Shown here piece after piece: positions 56,101 to 62,444 of a stretch of 64,000 nucleotides of DNA (positions are counted from its first letter, which is position 1; each line of letters starts with the position of its first letter). A model generated the notes under the pieces. It was not told the origin of the DNA, did not search any database, and was given only the letters and a program-made list of their open reading frames with translations. The translations under genes were made by a program, and so were the position numbers. The stretch comes from Martelella alba (GTDB taxonomy: Bacteria > Pseudomonadota > Gammaproteobacteria > Enterobacterales > Enterobacteriaceae): assembly GCF_005217455.1 (NCBI RefSeq), contig NZ_SZPQ01000011.1, forward strand, positions 62,001-126,000. Reading direction: 5' to 3'.

Positions 56101-56276
56101 ATTTCCTTGGGATTGGCGCCGGGGTACTGCGCTCTCACCTGAACGCTTGGCGGCACCACGTCAGGGTATTCACTGACGGGCAAGAGCGGCAGAGCGATAA
56201 GACCGGTCACAAAAATGATGATTGACAGCACGGCGGCAAAAATTGGCCGATCGATAAAAAACCGCGAAAAATCCAT
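53106..56276 (-). CDS. oqxB: RND multidrug efflux transporter OqxB
   Basis: A 1056-residue inner-membrane proton antiporter of the HAE1 RND family, matching Klebsiella OqxB over long stretches (MDFSRFFIDRPIFAAVLS, PLLPVSEYPDVVPPSVQVRA, NGVENMMYMKSVAGSDGVLV). The proton-relay region is LVLAIGIVVDDAIVVVENVERN in the first half, with the matching Lys region GLVVLMGLACKNAILIVEFAREL in the second. It exports quinolones, quinoxalines, chloramphenicol and other drugs in relatives. It follows oqxA by 21 bases and would use the TolC channel. Carrying oqxAB chromosomally with oqxR beside it is the Klebsiella pattern. Confidence 0.95.
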   Translation of the reverse strand: MDFSRFFIDRPIFAAVLSIIIFVTGLIALPLLPVSEYPDVVPPSVQVRAQYPGANPKEIAETVATPLEEAINGVENMMYMKSVAGSDGVLVITVTFRPGTDPDQAQVQVQNRVAQAQARLPEDVVRLGITTQKQSPTMTLVVHLTSPSGKYDSLYLRNYATLNVKDELARLPGVGQVQIFGAGEYAMRVWLDPQKAAARGLTASDVVAAIREQNVQVSAGQLGAEPMPRGSDFLLSVNAQGRLTNEEEFGNIILKSGDDGQVVRLRDIARIEMGAGSYALRSQLNNQEAVGIGIFQAPGANAIDLSNAVRAKMAELATRFPEGMTWQAPYDPTVFVRDSIHAVIQTLCEAVILVVLVVILFLQTWRASIIPLLAVPISVIGTFAVLYLLGFSLNTLSLFGLVLAIGIVVDDAIVVVENVERNIAEGRHPVAAAHQAMREVSGPIIAIALVLCAVFVPMAFLSGVIGQFYKQFAVTIAISTVISAVNSLTLSPALAARLLKAHDAPKDVPSRLIDFLLGWLFRPFNRFFTSTSHRYQGAVGRTLGRRGAVFAVYAVLLAAAGGLFKAVPSGFIPTQDKLYLIGGVKMPEGASLARTDAVIRRMSAIGLATDGVSDAVAFPGLNPLQFTNTPNTGTVFFTLKPLNERHRSAAEINADINAKISRIQEGFAFSIMPPPILGLGQGSGYSLYIQDRGGLGYGPLQNAVNAMSGAIAQTPGMQFPISAYQANVPQLDARIDRDKAKAQGVALTELFSTLQTYLGSTYVNDFNRFGRTWQVFVQADAPFRERPADILALRTRNNRGEMVPIGSMVSLATTYGPDPVIRYNGYPAADLIGDADPRVLSSGQAMDKVAAIAAHVLPHGMNIEWTDLSYQQATQGNTALIVFPVAVLLAFLVLAALYESWTLPLAVILIVPMTLLSALFGVWLTGGDNNVFVQVGLVVLMGLACKNAILIVEFARELERQGRTIVAAALEACRLRLRPIVMTSIAFIAGTVPLILGHGPGAEVRSVTGITVFAGMLGVTGFGLFLTPVFYVALRTLVNRKADSPASGQRGERHAS

Positions 56277-56297
56277 AAATTCATTCCCAGGGCAGGC

Positions 56298-57470
56298 TCA
56301 ATACAGCATGGCGGTATCGGTAGACGGCGTCATTGACACCGTCTTGGCGCGCACCGGCATACCCGACATAAAAATTTTCTGAACGCCGTCGATAACCACC
56401 CGATCGCCAACGGACAAACCGCGATCAACGATCGTTAAATCGCCGTAGCGACGGCCTGGAACAATATCGCGCCGCTGCGCTTTACCTTGGCCGTCGAGGA
56501 CATAAACGTATTTGCGATCCTGATCGGTAAGAATGGCTTTATCGTCGATAAGCACCGCGTCGAACCGGTTGCTGACCGGTAACTGTACCCGGGCGAACAG
56601 GCCGGGGGTGAATAGCCGGTCATGATTATCAAGCAGGGCGCGCATCCTTATCGTGCCGGTACTGGGCGTAAGCTGATTGTCCAAAAAATCCACCCGGCCG
56701 GTATGCGGAAAACCGTCCTCGCCCACCAGGGCGACGCGCACCGACCGCGGCGGTTGTCCACCGTCCGTCCGGGTCAACGCCTGGTAATGCAGGAACGTGG
56801 CTTCATCCACGTCGAAATAGACATAGACCGTATCCAGGGAAACCAGGGTAGTCAGCACACTGGCGCTGTCGCCGGCGGTCACCAGATTACCGACGGTGAT
56901 CATGGCGCGGCCGGCCTTGCCGTTGATGGGGGCGGTGACCCGCGTGAAATCCATATTCAGTTGCGCCGTCGCCACCGCCGCCCGGGCGGACAGCACATCG
57001 GCCTGTGCCTGGGTGGCCGCCGAGCGCCGTTGTTCGTTAAGTTCGGCGGAGACCGCCTTGGCGCCAATGAGTTTCTGCGTGCGCTCGGCCTCGCTTTGCG
57101 TCAGCTTTGCCTGGCTCAGCGCGCTGCTAAGCGCGGCTTCGGCCCGTGCCAGATCGGCCCGGTAGGTGCGATCATCGATGGTGAACAAGACATCGCCCTT
57201 GTGGACTTCCTGGCCCTCGCGAAAATTCACCTGATTGATATAGCCCGACACCCTGGGGCGCAGTTCCACGCTTTGTACCGCCGCAATACGGCCGTTAAAG
57301 GTGTCTTTAAGTTCGATTTGCCGTGTCGCGACACGGGCGACGCTGACCGCTGGCGGCGGGGCGCTTTGGTTGGCGTTACCGGCGTCGCAGGCTGTCAAGG
57401 CGATGGAAAGCAGTACCGCGACCAGGCCGATGGGCCGGAATATCACGCGGACGTGGTTGGTATGCATCAT
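56298..57470 (-). CDS. oqxA: RND efflux periplasmic adaptor OqxA
   Basis: About 390 residues: the membrane fusion protein of the OqxAB-TolC pump. A lipoprotein-type signal ends in SIALTACDAG, so it is probably anchored by the Cys. Then come the lipoyl halves (DTFNGRIAAVQSVELRPRVSGYI.. and FTRVTAPINGKAGRAMITVGNLVTAGD), the coiled-coil between them and the beta-barrel domain (VDFLDNQLTPSTGTIRMRALLDN). The ATG at 57470 has GGGG eight bases upstream; a GTG nine codons earlier is possible. A promoter with 17-base spacing lies at 57554-57582. Confidence 0.94.
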   Translation of the reverse strand: MMHTNHVRVIFRPIGLVAVLLSIALTACDAGNANQSAPPPAVSVARVATRQIELKDTFNGRIAAVQSVELRPRVSGYINQVNFREGQEVHKGDVLFTIDDRTYRADLARAEAALSSALSQAKLTQSEAERTQKLIGAKAVSAELNEQRRSAATQAQADVLSARAAVATAQLNMDFTRVTAPINGKAGRAMITVGNLVTAGDSASVLTTLVSLDTVYVYFDVDEATFLHYQALTRTDGGQPPRSVRVALVGEDGFPHTGRVDFLDNQLTPSTGTIRMRALLDNHDRLFTPGLFARVQLPVSNRFDAVLIDDKAILTDQDRKYVYVLDGQGKAQRRDIVPGRRYGDLTIVDRGLSVGDRVVIDGVQKIFMSGMPVRAKTVSMTPSTDTAMLY

Positions 57471-57523
57471 TGGTGAAGACCCCGCAAAAAGGAACACAGC
57501 ATGATTTCCCCTGTCACTAAATT

Positions 57524-57534
57524 GTAATTATTAC
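57524..57534. promoter_or_regulatory. small palindrome in the oqxA leader
   Basis: GTAAT-T-ATTAC is a perfect 11-base palindrome just downstream of the predicted oqxA start of transcription. It is a candidate repressor site, possibly for the Rrf2-type OqxR, whose binding motif I cannot confirm. Confidence 0.3.
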
Positions 57535-57553
57535 TGATACATTAAAAGGGCTG

Positions 57554-57582
57554 ATTGTAGGAATCGGTAATTTAAAACGCAA
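57554..57582 (-). promoter_or_regulatory. sigma-70 promoter of oqxAB
   Basis: On the minus strand TTGCGT (57582-57577) and TACAAT (57559-57554) are separated by exactly 17 bases. The oqxA start codon is about 85 bases downstream. A separate promoter here means oqxAB can be expressed apart from oqxR. Confidence 0.65.
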
Positions 57583-57747
57583 GTATTATTGTTGCTTTTT
57601 ATTGGCCTTGTTTTACGGCAATGATGGCCGGTGTGACCTTAAAGGGAGGACAAGAAAGGTACTAACGCGAGGGTATAATAAACACGGTAAATCAGTTTGT
57701 CCGAAAGAGCGGTTATCCTGGGGCGGGCAAGACGGCGCGCCACCCCA

Positions 57748-58245
57748 CTATGGATGCCGACCGTCCGCCGGCAAGGACGGAGCGGGCGGCGCACCGTCGC
57801 CGCTGGCGACCTGTCGGCGGCGGTCGTGTTCTTGCATTTCCCGTAGCGCTTCGGCGACGGTGCGCCGCGCCAGCACTTCCATACAGGCTTGTTCCGCCTC
57901 GCCGGCCAGGGAGGCAAAAAACCAGCCGGTGTTGGCGCTGACCAGACAGCTTTGCGGCACATCGGGCCGCATGGTCCAAAGCGGTTTGTCTTCCGTCACC
58001 GACTGATAAATCTCCAGCAGGGTGATGCGTTCGGCGGGGCGGCCCAGATGAATCGAACCCTGGCGGCCATGGGTGGAAAGAATGATGCCGTCGCGGGTCA
58101 AGGGCACCATAAGCTTACGAACAAAGCTCGGGTTGGCCTGCAAACCGGCGGCCAGGACGGCGCTGGTCGCCCGGGTGCCGGTTTGTTCCGCGTTGGCGAC
58201 GCTCAGCACCATTTGCAGGGCGGTGGGAAAGCGTAAATCAATCAT
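57748..58245 (-). CDS. oqxR: Rrf2-family repressor OqxR
   Basis: A 165-residue Rrf2/NsrR-type winged-helix regulator. The DNA-binding part is RFPTALQMVLSVANAEQ..ATSAVLAAGLQANPSFVRKLMVPLTRDGIILSTHGRQGSIHLGRPAERITLLEIYQSV. It has one cysteine in SCLVSANTGWFF and one later (QACMEV), not the three-Cys iron-sulfur cluster of NsrR or IscR, so it is probably not a cluster protein. The ATG at 58245 has AAGGG five bases before it. In Klebsiella, loss of OqxR raises OqxAB and drug resistance. Here the gene is intact and lies upstream of oqxAB in the same direction. Confidence 0.88.
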   Translation of the reverse strand: MIDLRFPTALQMVLSVANAEQTGTRATSAVLAAGLQANPSFVRKLMVPLTRDGIILSTHGRQGSIHLGRPAERITLLEIYQSVTEDKPLWTMRPDVPQSCLVSANTGWFFASLAGEAEQACMEVLARRTVAEALREMQEHDRRRQVASGDGAPPAPSLPADGRHP

Positions 58246-58435
58246 CGAACCCTTTTCGCGCGTTAGAGGCGGCGTCATGATGTTAAAAATGAATCCGTTA
58301 TGCTGGCATATTTCCGTCGGATAATCCAGCGGGGACGTTAAACGCGCCATACCCCGCGCTGACGCTTTGTGGACGGCGTTCGCTCACTGGCCGCCGCACT
58401 GCGTTCGGCGCTATTACGCGTAAGGCCTTCCGGGG

Positions 58436-59290
58436 CTATTCGCGGTGGTCCGGTCCGGATCGCCCATCATGGATGTCGCGCCAAAGCTGGTTGAAATTTC
58501 CGTAGGGTTCGTCGGGGGCGGGCTGCTCGGCATTTTCTTCCCAGGGTTTGCTCAGGATAAAATGCAAATTTTTGACTTCATCGAAATTCCATAGCCGGGG
58601 ATGCTGCACCGACAGGGTTTTCAATGCATTATAAATATAGGGTAGCGGTTGCCAGCGCCGCCGGAAATAGTCGTTCAACAGGTCTTGTTCCGGAAACGGA
58701 TAGTGGTCGAGGTTACGGATAGAGGACAAGAGGGTTTTTAAATCATCGGCGATAGCCTGGTTTGGCGTTAACAAAATAAACCCGGAGTTGAAATAGGGCT
58801 CGAGATCCGCCGGCGGAGTAACATTGTCCCGGACAGGCAGGTAGCTGTAATAGCAATTCGCCGGTACCCAGTCGCTGGGATAGCTGGCGATGTGGTAAGG
58901 ATTGCATCGGCAGGCATGACAGGCGGCAATCCAATCGGCGGGTAGGGCGATGTCGAATACCTCGTCCAGGCTACGGATTGCCAGCATGTCGGCGTCAAGA
59001 AAAACCAGTCGCGCATACTCGGTCAGCCGCCAGGCCGCCAGCTTGGTCCAGACTTCGGCGAAGCGCGCGTTGGCGTACTTTTCCTCCACACCCGGGGACG
59101 GCGTGAGCGGTTCCACCTCATGCAACCGGCAACCTTCATCGGTCAGCCGCCGGCGGGCGGCGGTATCAATGGCGTCGGTTATCATGACCGCCAGCGGATA
59201 GCGGCTCTGGCATTGTCGCAAAGATCGTTGCAGGGTGATCACACCCTCGACATAAGACGGTTTGGTCAGTAGCGTCACCCAGGCGCGCAT
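58436..59290 (-). CDS. GT8-family glycosyltransferase (glycogenin/galactinol-synthase-like)
   Basis: A 284-residue GT-A fold enzyme. It begins AWVTLLTKPSYVEGVITLQRSLRQCQSRYPLAVMIT, as eukaryotic glycogenin and galactinol synthase do, and carries the metal-binding DxD at 99-101 (LVFLDADMLAIRSLDEVF). Later motifs are YFNSGFILLTPN and FPEQDLLNDYF, then HFILSKPWE near the C-terminus (the HxxxxKPW of GT8). The gene starts 14 bases after a sugar-lactone oxidase gene on the same strand, so both form an operon. The acceptor is unknown. The closest-looking relatives are eukaryotic-type enzymes, which is unusual in enterics. Confidence 0.88.
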   Translation of the reverse strand: MRAWVTLLTKPSYVEGVITLQRSLRQCQSRYPLAVMITDAIDTAARRRLTDEGCRLHEVEPLTPSPGVEEKYANARFAEVWTKLAAWRLTEYARLVFLDADMLAIRSLDEVFDIALPADWIAACHACRCNPYHIASYPSDWVPANCYYSYLPVRDNVTPPADLEPYFNSGFILLTPNQAIADDLKTLLSSIRNLDHYPFPEQDLLNDYFRRRWQPLPYIYNALKTLSVQHPRLWNFDEVKNLHFILSKPWEENAEQPAPDEPYGNFNQLWRDIHDGRSGPDHRE

Positions 59291-59304
59291 CGGCTAGCTC
59301 CTTG

Positions 59305-60705
59305 TTATGTTTGTTGTTGGTCGAACAGCTCGGATATCAGCCGGTTGGTGAATTTGCCGGCCGGGTCGAGGGCGGCCCTCACCTCGCGAAAGCGCGCCCA
59401 ATAGGGATAGAGTTGCGGCCACCGATAAAGATCCCGATCATAATATTTGCCCCAATGGGGTCGCCCGCCATACCTGGCCAGCCGTTTTTCCGCCGCGTTG
59501 ATGAAATTCACCCCCTCCGGCGAGAGCGATCCGTCTTGTGCGTAATAGACCACGAAACCGAAAAAGCAGGTGGCCCGGCCTTGGGCCGGACTTAACCAGG
59601 CGGCTGACGGTCCGGTACAGCGCAAAATGATCGGATAATGCATATGCGGGCGGCTTTCAGCGTGCCAACGCGTCAGGTCGGTTATTACATCGCCGGCGCT
59701 TTCCAGCGGAACGCCGATTTCAATATTGATCTGCGGCGTGGCGATTCCGCGGCAGAACAACTGATTGATATCGCCTGTGACATCGGCGAAATCCTTGAAT
59801 CGGTTGACGGTTTGATAAGGTTTACCTTCTCGTTCCTTGATTTGCGTATCGTGGCGCATGTGTCCGAGGAGGCGATCCACGGTATCATTCAGGCTGTCAT
59901 TCCGGTGCGACCGACTTAAAGGCTGGCGTCCATTCTCCCGATAACGCCTTGCCTCATCATCATCCGCTTCCTTGGCGCACCAGACATGAACCTGTTTTTC
60001 CGCCGGAAACCACCAGGCTTTACTGAAGGGAAAACCGTGGTTCCACTCATACAATGCCGTAGAAAGATTATCCGCATTGCGAGCGCTTTTCTGGCAGGTA
60101 TATGTGCGTAGCGGCTGAGTGCGTAAGGTGATTTCGCTGACGACGCCGAGCGCGCCCAGAGATAACTGGGCCGCGCCGAACACCGGATCGCCTGGTTGCA
60201 TATCCACCGCTTCGCCATTGGCGAGGATCAGACGCAACCGCACGATCTCATCGGCCAGCGAGCTCTGATCCAGACCCTGTCCGTGGGTGCCGGTGGCGAT
60301 GGCGCCGGCCAGTGTTTGCAAATCGATGACGCCTGGCGAGCAAGGCAGCATGCGTCCCATACCCGTCAGGATGCGGAAAACGTCATGCAGCGGAGTGGCC
60401 GCGGCGAATGTCGCCGTCTGATCGGTAACACGCAGCAGACCGCTTAGGGCGGACGGGTCCAGCAGGATGTCCCCTGGCTGGTCCAGCCGAAGCAAGTCGC
60501 CGGCGGACAGCCGGGTACCGACGATTCTCACACGTCCCGCGGCTTGCGCGACCATTTCTCGCAGCTGTGTTTCGTTTTCCGGCCGACGCAACGCCGCTTT
60601 GGCGCCCAGGGCCTCGTTTTGCGCCCAGTTCCAGATTTGCTCATCCCGCGCCGGCAATTGCGGATACCGATGGGGATAATGTATTCGCTGACGTTCCAAC
60701 CGCAT
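59305..60705 (-). CDS. D-arabinono-1,4-lactone oxidase / aldonolactone oxidase-like flavoprotein
   Basis: A 466-residue FAD enzyme. The PCMH-type FAD domain covers about 35-205: RPENETQLREMVAQAA, IVGTRLSAGDLL, then LAGAIATGTHGQG (pyrophosphate loop). The C-terminal ALO domain ends with GRPHWGKYYDRD (the HWxK motif) and LDPAGKFTNRLISELF. Where covalent-flavin members have His in VGxxHS, this protein has Leu66, as in plant galactonolactone dehydrogenase, so FAD should be bound non-covalently. GAGGAGT precedes the ATG. It heads a two-gene operon with a GT8 glycosyltransferase. The substrate is probably an aldono-lactone or a sugar alcohol. Confidence 0.85.
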   Translation of the reverse strand: MRLERQRIHYPHRYPQLPARDEQIWNWAQNEALGAKAALRRPENETQLREMVAQAAGRVRIVGTRLSAGDLLRLDQPGDILLDPSALSGLLRVTDQTATFAAATPLHDVFRILTGMGRMLPCSPGVIDLQTLAGAIATGTHGQGLDQSSLADEIVRLRLILANGEAVDMQPGDPVFGAAQLSLGALGVVSEITLRTQPLRTYTCQKSARNADNLSTALYEWNHGFPFSKAWWFPAEKQVHVWCAKEADDDEARRYRENGRQPLSRSHRNDSLNDTVDRLLGHMRHDTQIKEREGKPYQTVNRFKDFADVTGDINQLFCRGIATPQINIEIGVPLESAGDVITDLTRWHAESRPHMHYPIILRCTGPSAAWLSPAQGRATCFFGFVVYYAQDGSLSPEGVNFINAAEKRLARYGGRPHWGKYYDRDLYRWPQLYPYWARFREVRAALDPAGKFTNRLISELFDQQQT

Positions 60706-60915
60706 ACTCCTCAGTGATTTTGTCGGACCCTTGCCTCGACAAATTGAATACCCTTACGTAGTAGCGTAGACCATTTGGCGGCACAGATCGGCCAAACAGG
60801 GCATGCCGGCGAGCAACAAGATCCTCACCGCCATTTCCGGGCGGATGAATGGCGAGGCACTTGACGAATGGTGTAAGATACGGATTATCCCTATTCGGCT
60901 GGGGGGACATATCCC

Positions 60916-62187
60916 ATGCGCGCGGACGCTTCCTCCGCCATCCACTTTCTGCTCGCTTCGCGACAGTGCGAGTTGAATAATTTGCGCTATTTGCTGCAAA
61001 ACGGCGAACGGGTTGGCAGTATCGGTTTGCTGGTGCACGCCCTGCAATGCGAACGCGGGGCGTCCAACCTCTATGTGTGTTCGGACGGAGCGCCATTCGT
61101 CGCCGAACTGGACCATCGCCAGCACGCCGTTGACGCGGCGCGAAACCCGGTGTTGGCGTCTTTGGCGCAGTTGGAAAAACAGGCCGCCGCGCTGCCGCAA
61201 TCTTCCCGTCTGTTCAGCCAGGTGGCAAGCGTGCTGTATCCCCTTGGGCTGCTGCCGTCGTTGCGCCGGCAAATACGTGAGCGCACGGTTGCCCAGGCGC
61301 CGATGACGGCGTTTTTCGACGATATTATCCGTCACTTGCTGGCGCTGGTGTTTGAACTCACCGATAGTGCGGCCGAGCCGGCAGTGGCCCGTGCGTTGCT
61401 GGCCTTACACGCCTTCATGCAAGGTAAAGAATTCGCCGGTCAGGAAAGGGCGGCTGGGGCCGCCGCGTTTGCCGCCGGCCGGCATGACGAACAGATTTGC
61501 CGACGGCTCGCGGATCTTATCGACCGCCAGGAGCGCTGCTTCGCCATGTTCATTGATTTTGCCGATGAAGAAAATCGCCAAAAGTGGCGCGCCATGCGTG
61601 TTGACGGCCAATTCGAGCGAATGCGGCGGCTTTTGTGTACCGGCGCTACGGCTGCGGCGGATCAGGGTCTCTGCTGGTACACCGAGGCAAGCCGGCGCAT
61701 CGACCAACTGAAACGTATCGAGGATGCGTTGGCGCAAACGGTCATGTCCTGTTGCCGTCAGGCTATTCGCGCCGCCGAACAAGCTTGTCAGGACCAGCAG
61801 GCCGATATTGAAACCCTGCTGCGCCGCCAGGATGACCGGCAGCCGGATTACGCGACGCTGTTAACCGGCGGAGAGGAGGAATGCGCGACCGGTGATTGGC
61901 TGTGCGGCGGCGCGCCTTTGCAATTGGGCCGGTCGCTGCTCGCGCTCATCCGCCGGCAAGATCGTCGACTACAAGCGTTGGATCAGGAACTGGCCGTGCT
62001 GCGCGCCAGTCTGGATGAGCGTAAAAAAATTGAGCAAGCCAAAGGTTTTTTGATGCAGCACAGGGGATTGAGCGAAGAAGCCGCTTACCATACCTTGCGT
62101 CGGCTGGCGATGAATCAGAATAAAAAGATGGTTGATGTCGCCGCTGCGCTACTGACCGTCTCCGAGGTATGGCATACCGATTCCTGA
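60916..62187 (+). CDS. nasR: nitrate/nitrite-responsive ANTAR antiterminator NasR
   Basis: A 423-residue RNA-binding regulator. Residues about 1-310 form the all-helical NIT nitrate sensor (LNNLRYLLQNGERVGSIGLLVHALQCERGASNLY near the start, with the ERG-type segment). The ANTAR domain is at about 360-420 (LDERKKIEQAKGFLMQHRGLSEEAAYHTLRRLAMNQNKKMVDVAAALL). In Klebsiella NasR binds nitrate and relieves termination in the nasF leader. Here the next 200 bases hold a leader with two A1/G4 hexaloops and a competing terminator, followed by a nitrite reductase gene. This gives a clear target. Confidence 0.94.
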   Translation: MRADASSAIHFLLASRQCELNNLRYLLQNGERVGSIGLLVHALQCERGASNLYVCSDGAPFVAELDHRQHAVDAARNPVLASLAQLEKQAAALPQSSRLFSQVASVLYPLGLLPSLRRQIRERTVAQAPMTAFFDDIIRHLLALVFELTDSAAEPAVARALLALHAFMQGKEFAGQERAAGAAAFAAGRHDEQICRRLADLIDRQERCFAMFIDFADEENRQKWRAMRVDGQFERMRRLLCTGATAAADQGLCWYTEASRRIDQLKRIEDALAQTVMSCCRQAIRAAEQACQDQQADIETLLRRQDDRQPDYATLLTGGEEECATGDWLCGGAPLQLGRSLLALIRRQDRRLQALDQELAVLRASLDERKKIEQAKGFLMQHRGLSEEAAYHTLRRLAMNQNKKMVDVAAALLTVSEVWHTDS

Positions 62188-62294
62188 CGGATACGTCGCG
62201 AGGCTACGCGGGCGTAAGCGTCGCGGGCGGTTGATATTGTTCGCCGGGCCTCTTTAACGGCGGTTCGGCGGCGCGATTAAAATACGGGTTTCTT

Positions 62295-62339
62295 GCGGGC
62301 CAATGGCGGCGCGCGGGAAATCGAAGGGCAAAGGCGTCC
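62295..62339 (+). ncRNA. ANTAR-target leader RNA, paired hexaloop hairpins P1 and P2
   Basis: P1: GCG-G-GCC (62295-62301) pairs with GGC-G-CGC (62308-62314) around the loop AATGGC. P2: GGGC (62326-62329) pairs with GTCC (62336-62339) around the loop AAAGGC. Both loops have A at position 1 and G at position 4, the signature of RNAs bound by ANTAR proteins, and the spacer is 11 bases. P2 uses bases of the terminator stem that begins at 62334, so NasR binding would prevent termination. Confidence 0.8.
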
Positions 62340-62382
62340 ATAATGATGCGAGCGATCGCAGGATTATGGACGCTTTTTTTTT
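62334..62382 (+). terminator. regulated leader terminator before nirB/nasB
   Basis: GCGTCCATAAT (62334-62344) pairs perfectly with ATTATGGACGC (62363-62373). A smaller inner stem TGCGA/TCGCA sits in the loop, and nine T residues follow. It ends about 60 bases before the nitrite reductase start and would stop transcription when NasR is inactive. Confidence 0.9.
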
Positions 62383-62444
62383 GCATGTTGCTGTCCGGAC
62401 ATTTCCATGACGGTGGAATGCTGTCGCGAAGTAAGGATTGAGGT

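Noticed and set aside
57602..58006. 134-codon plus-strand frame
   Set aside because: It is antisense to oqxR, which has strong family evidence.
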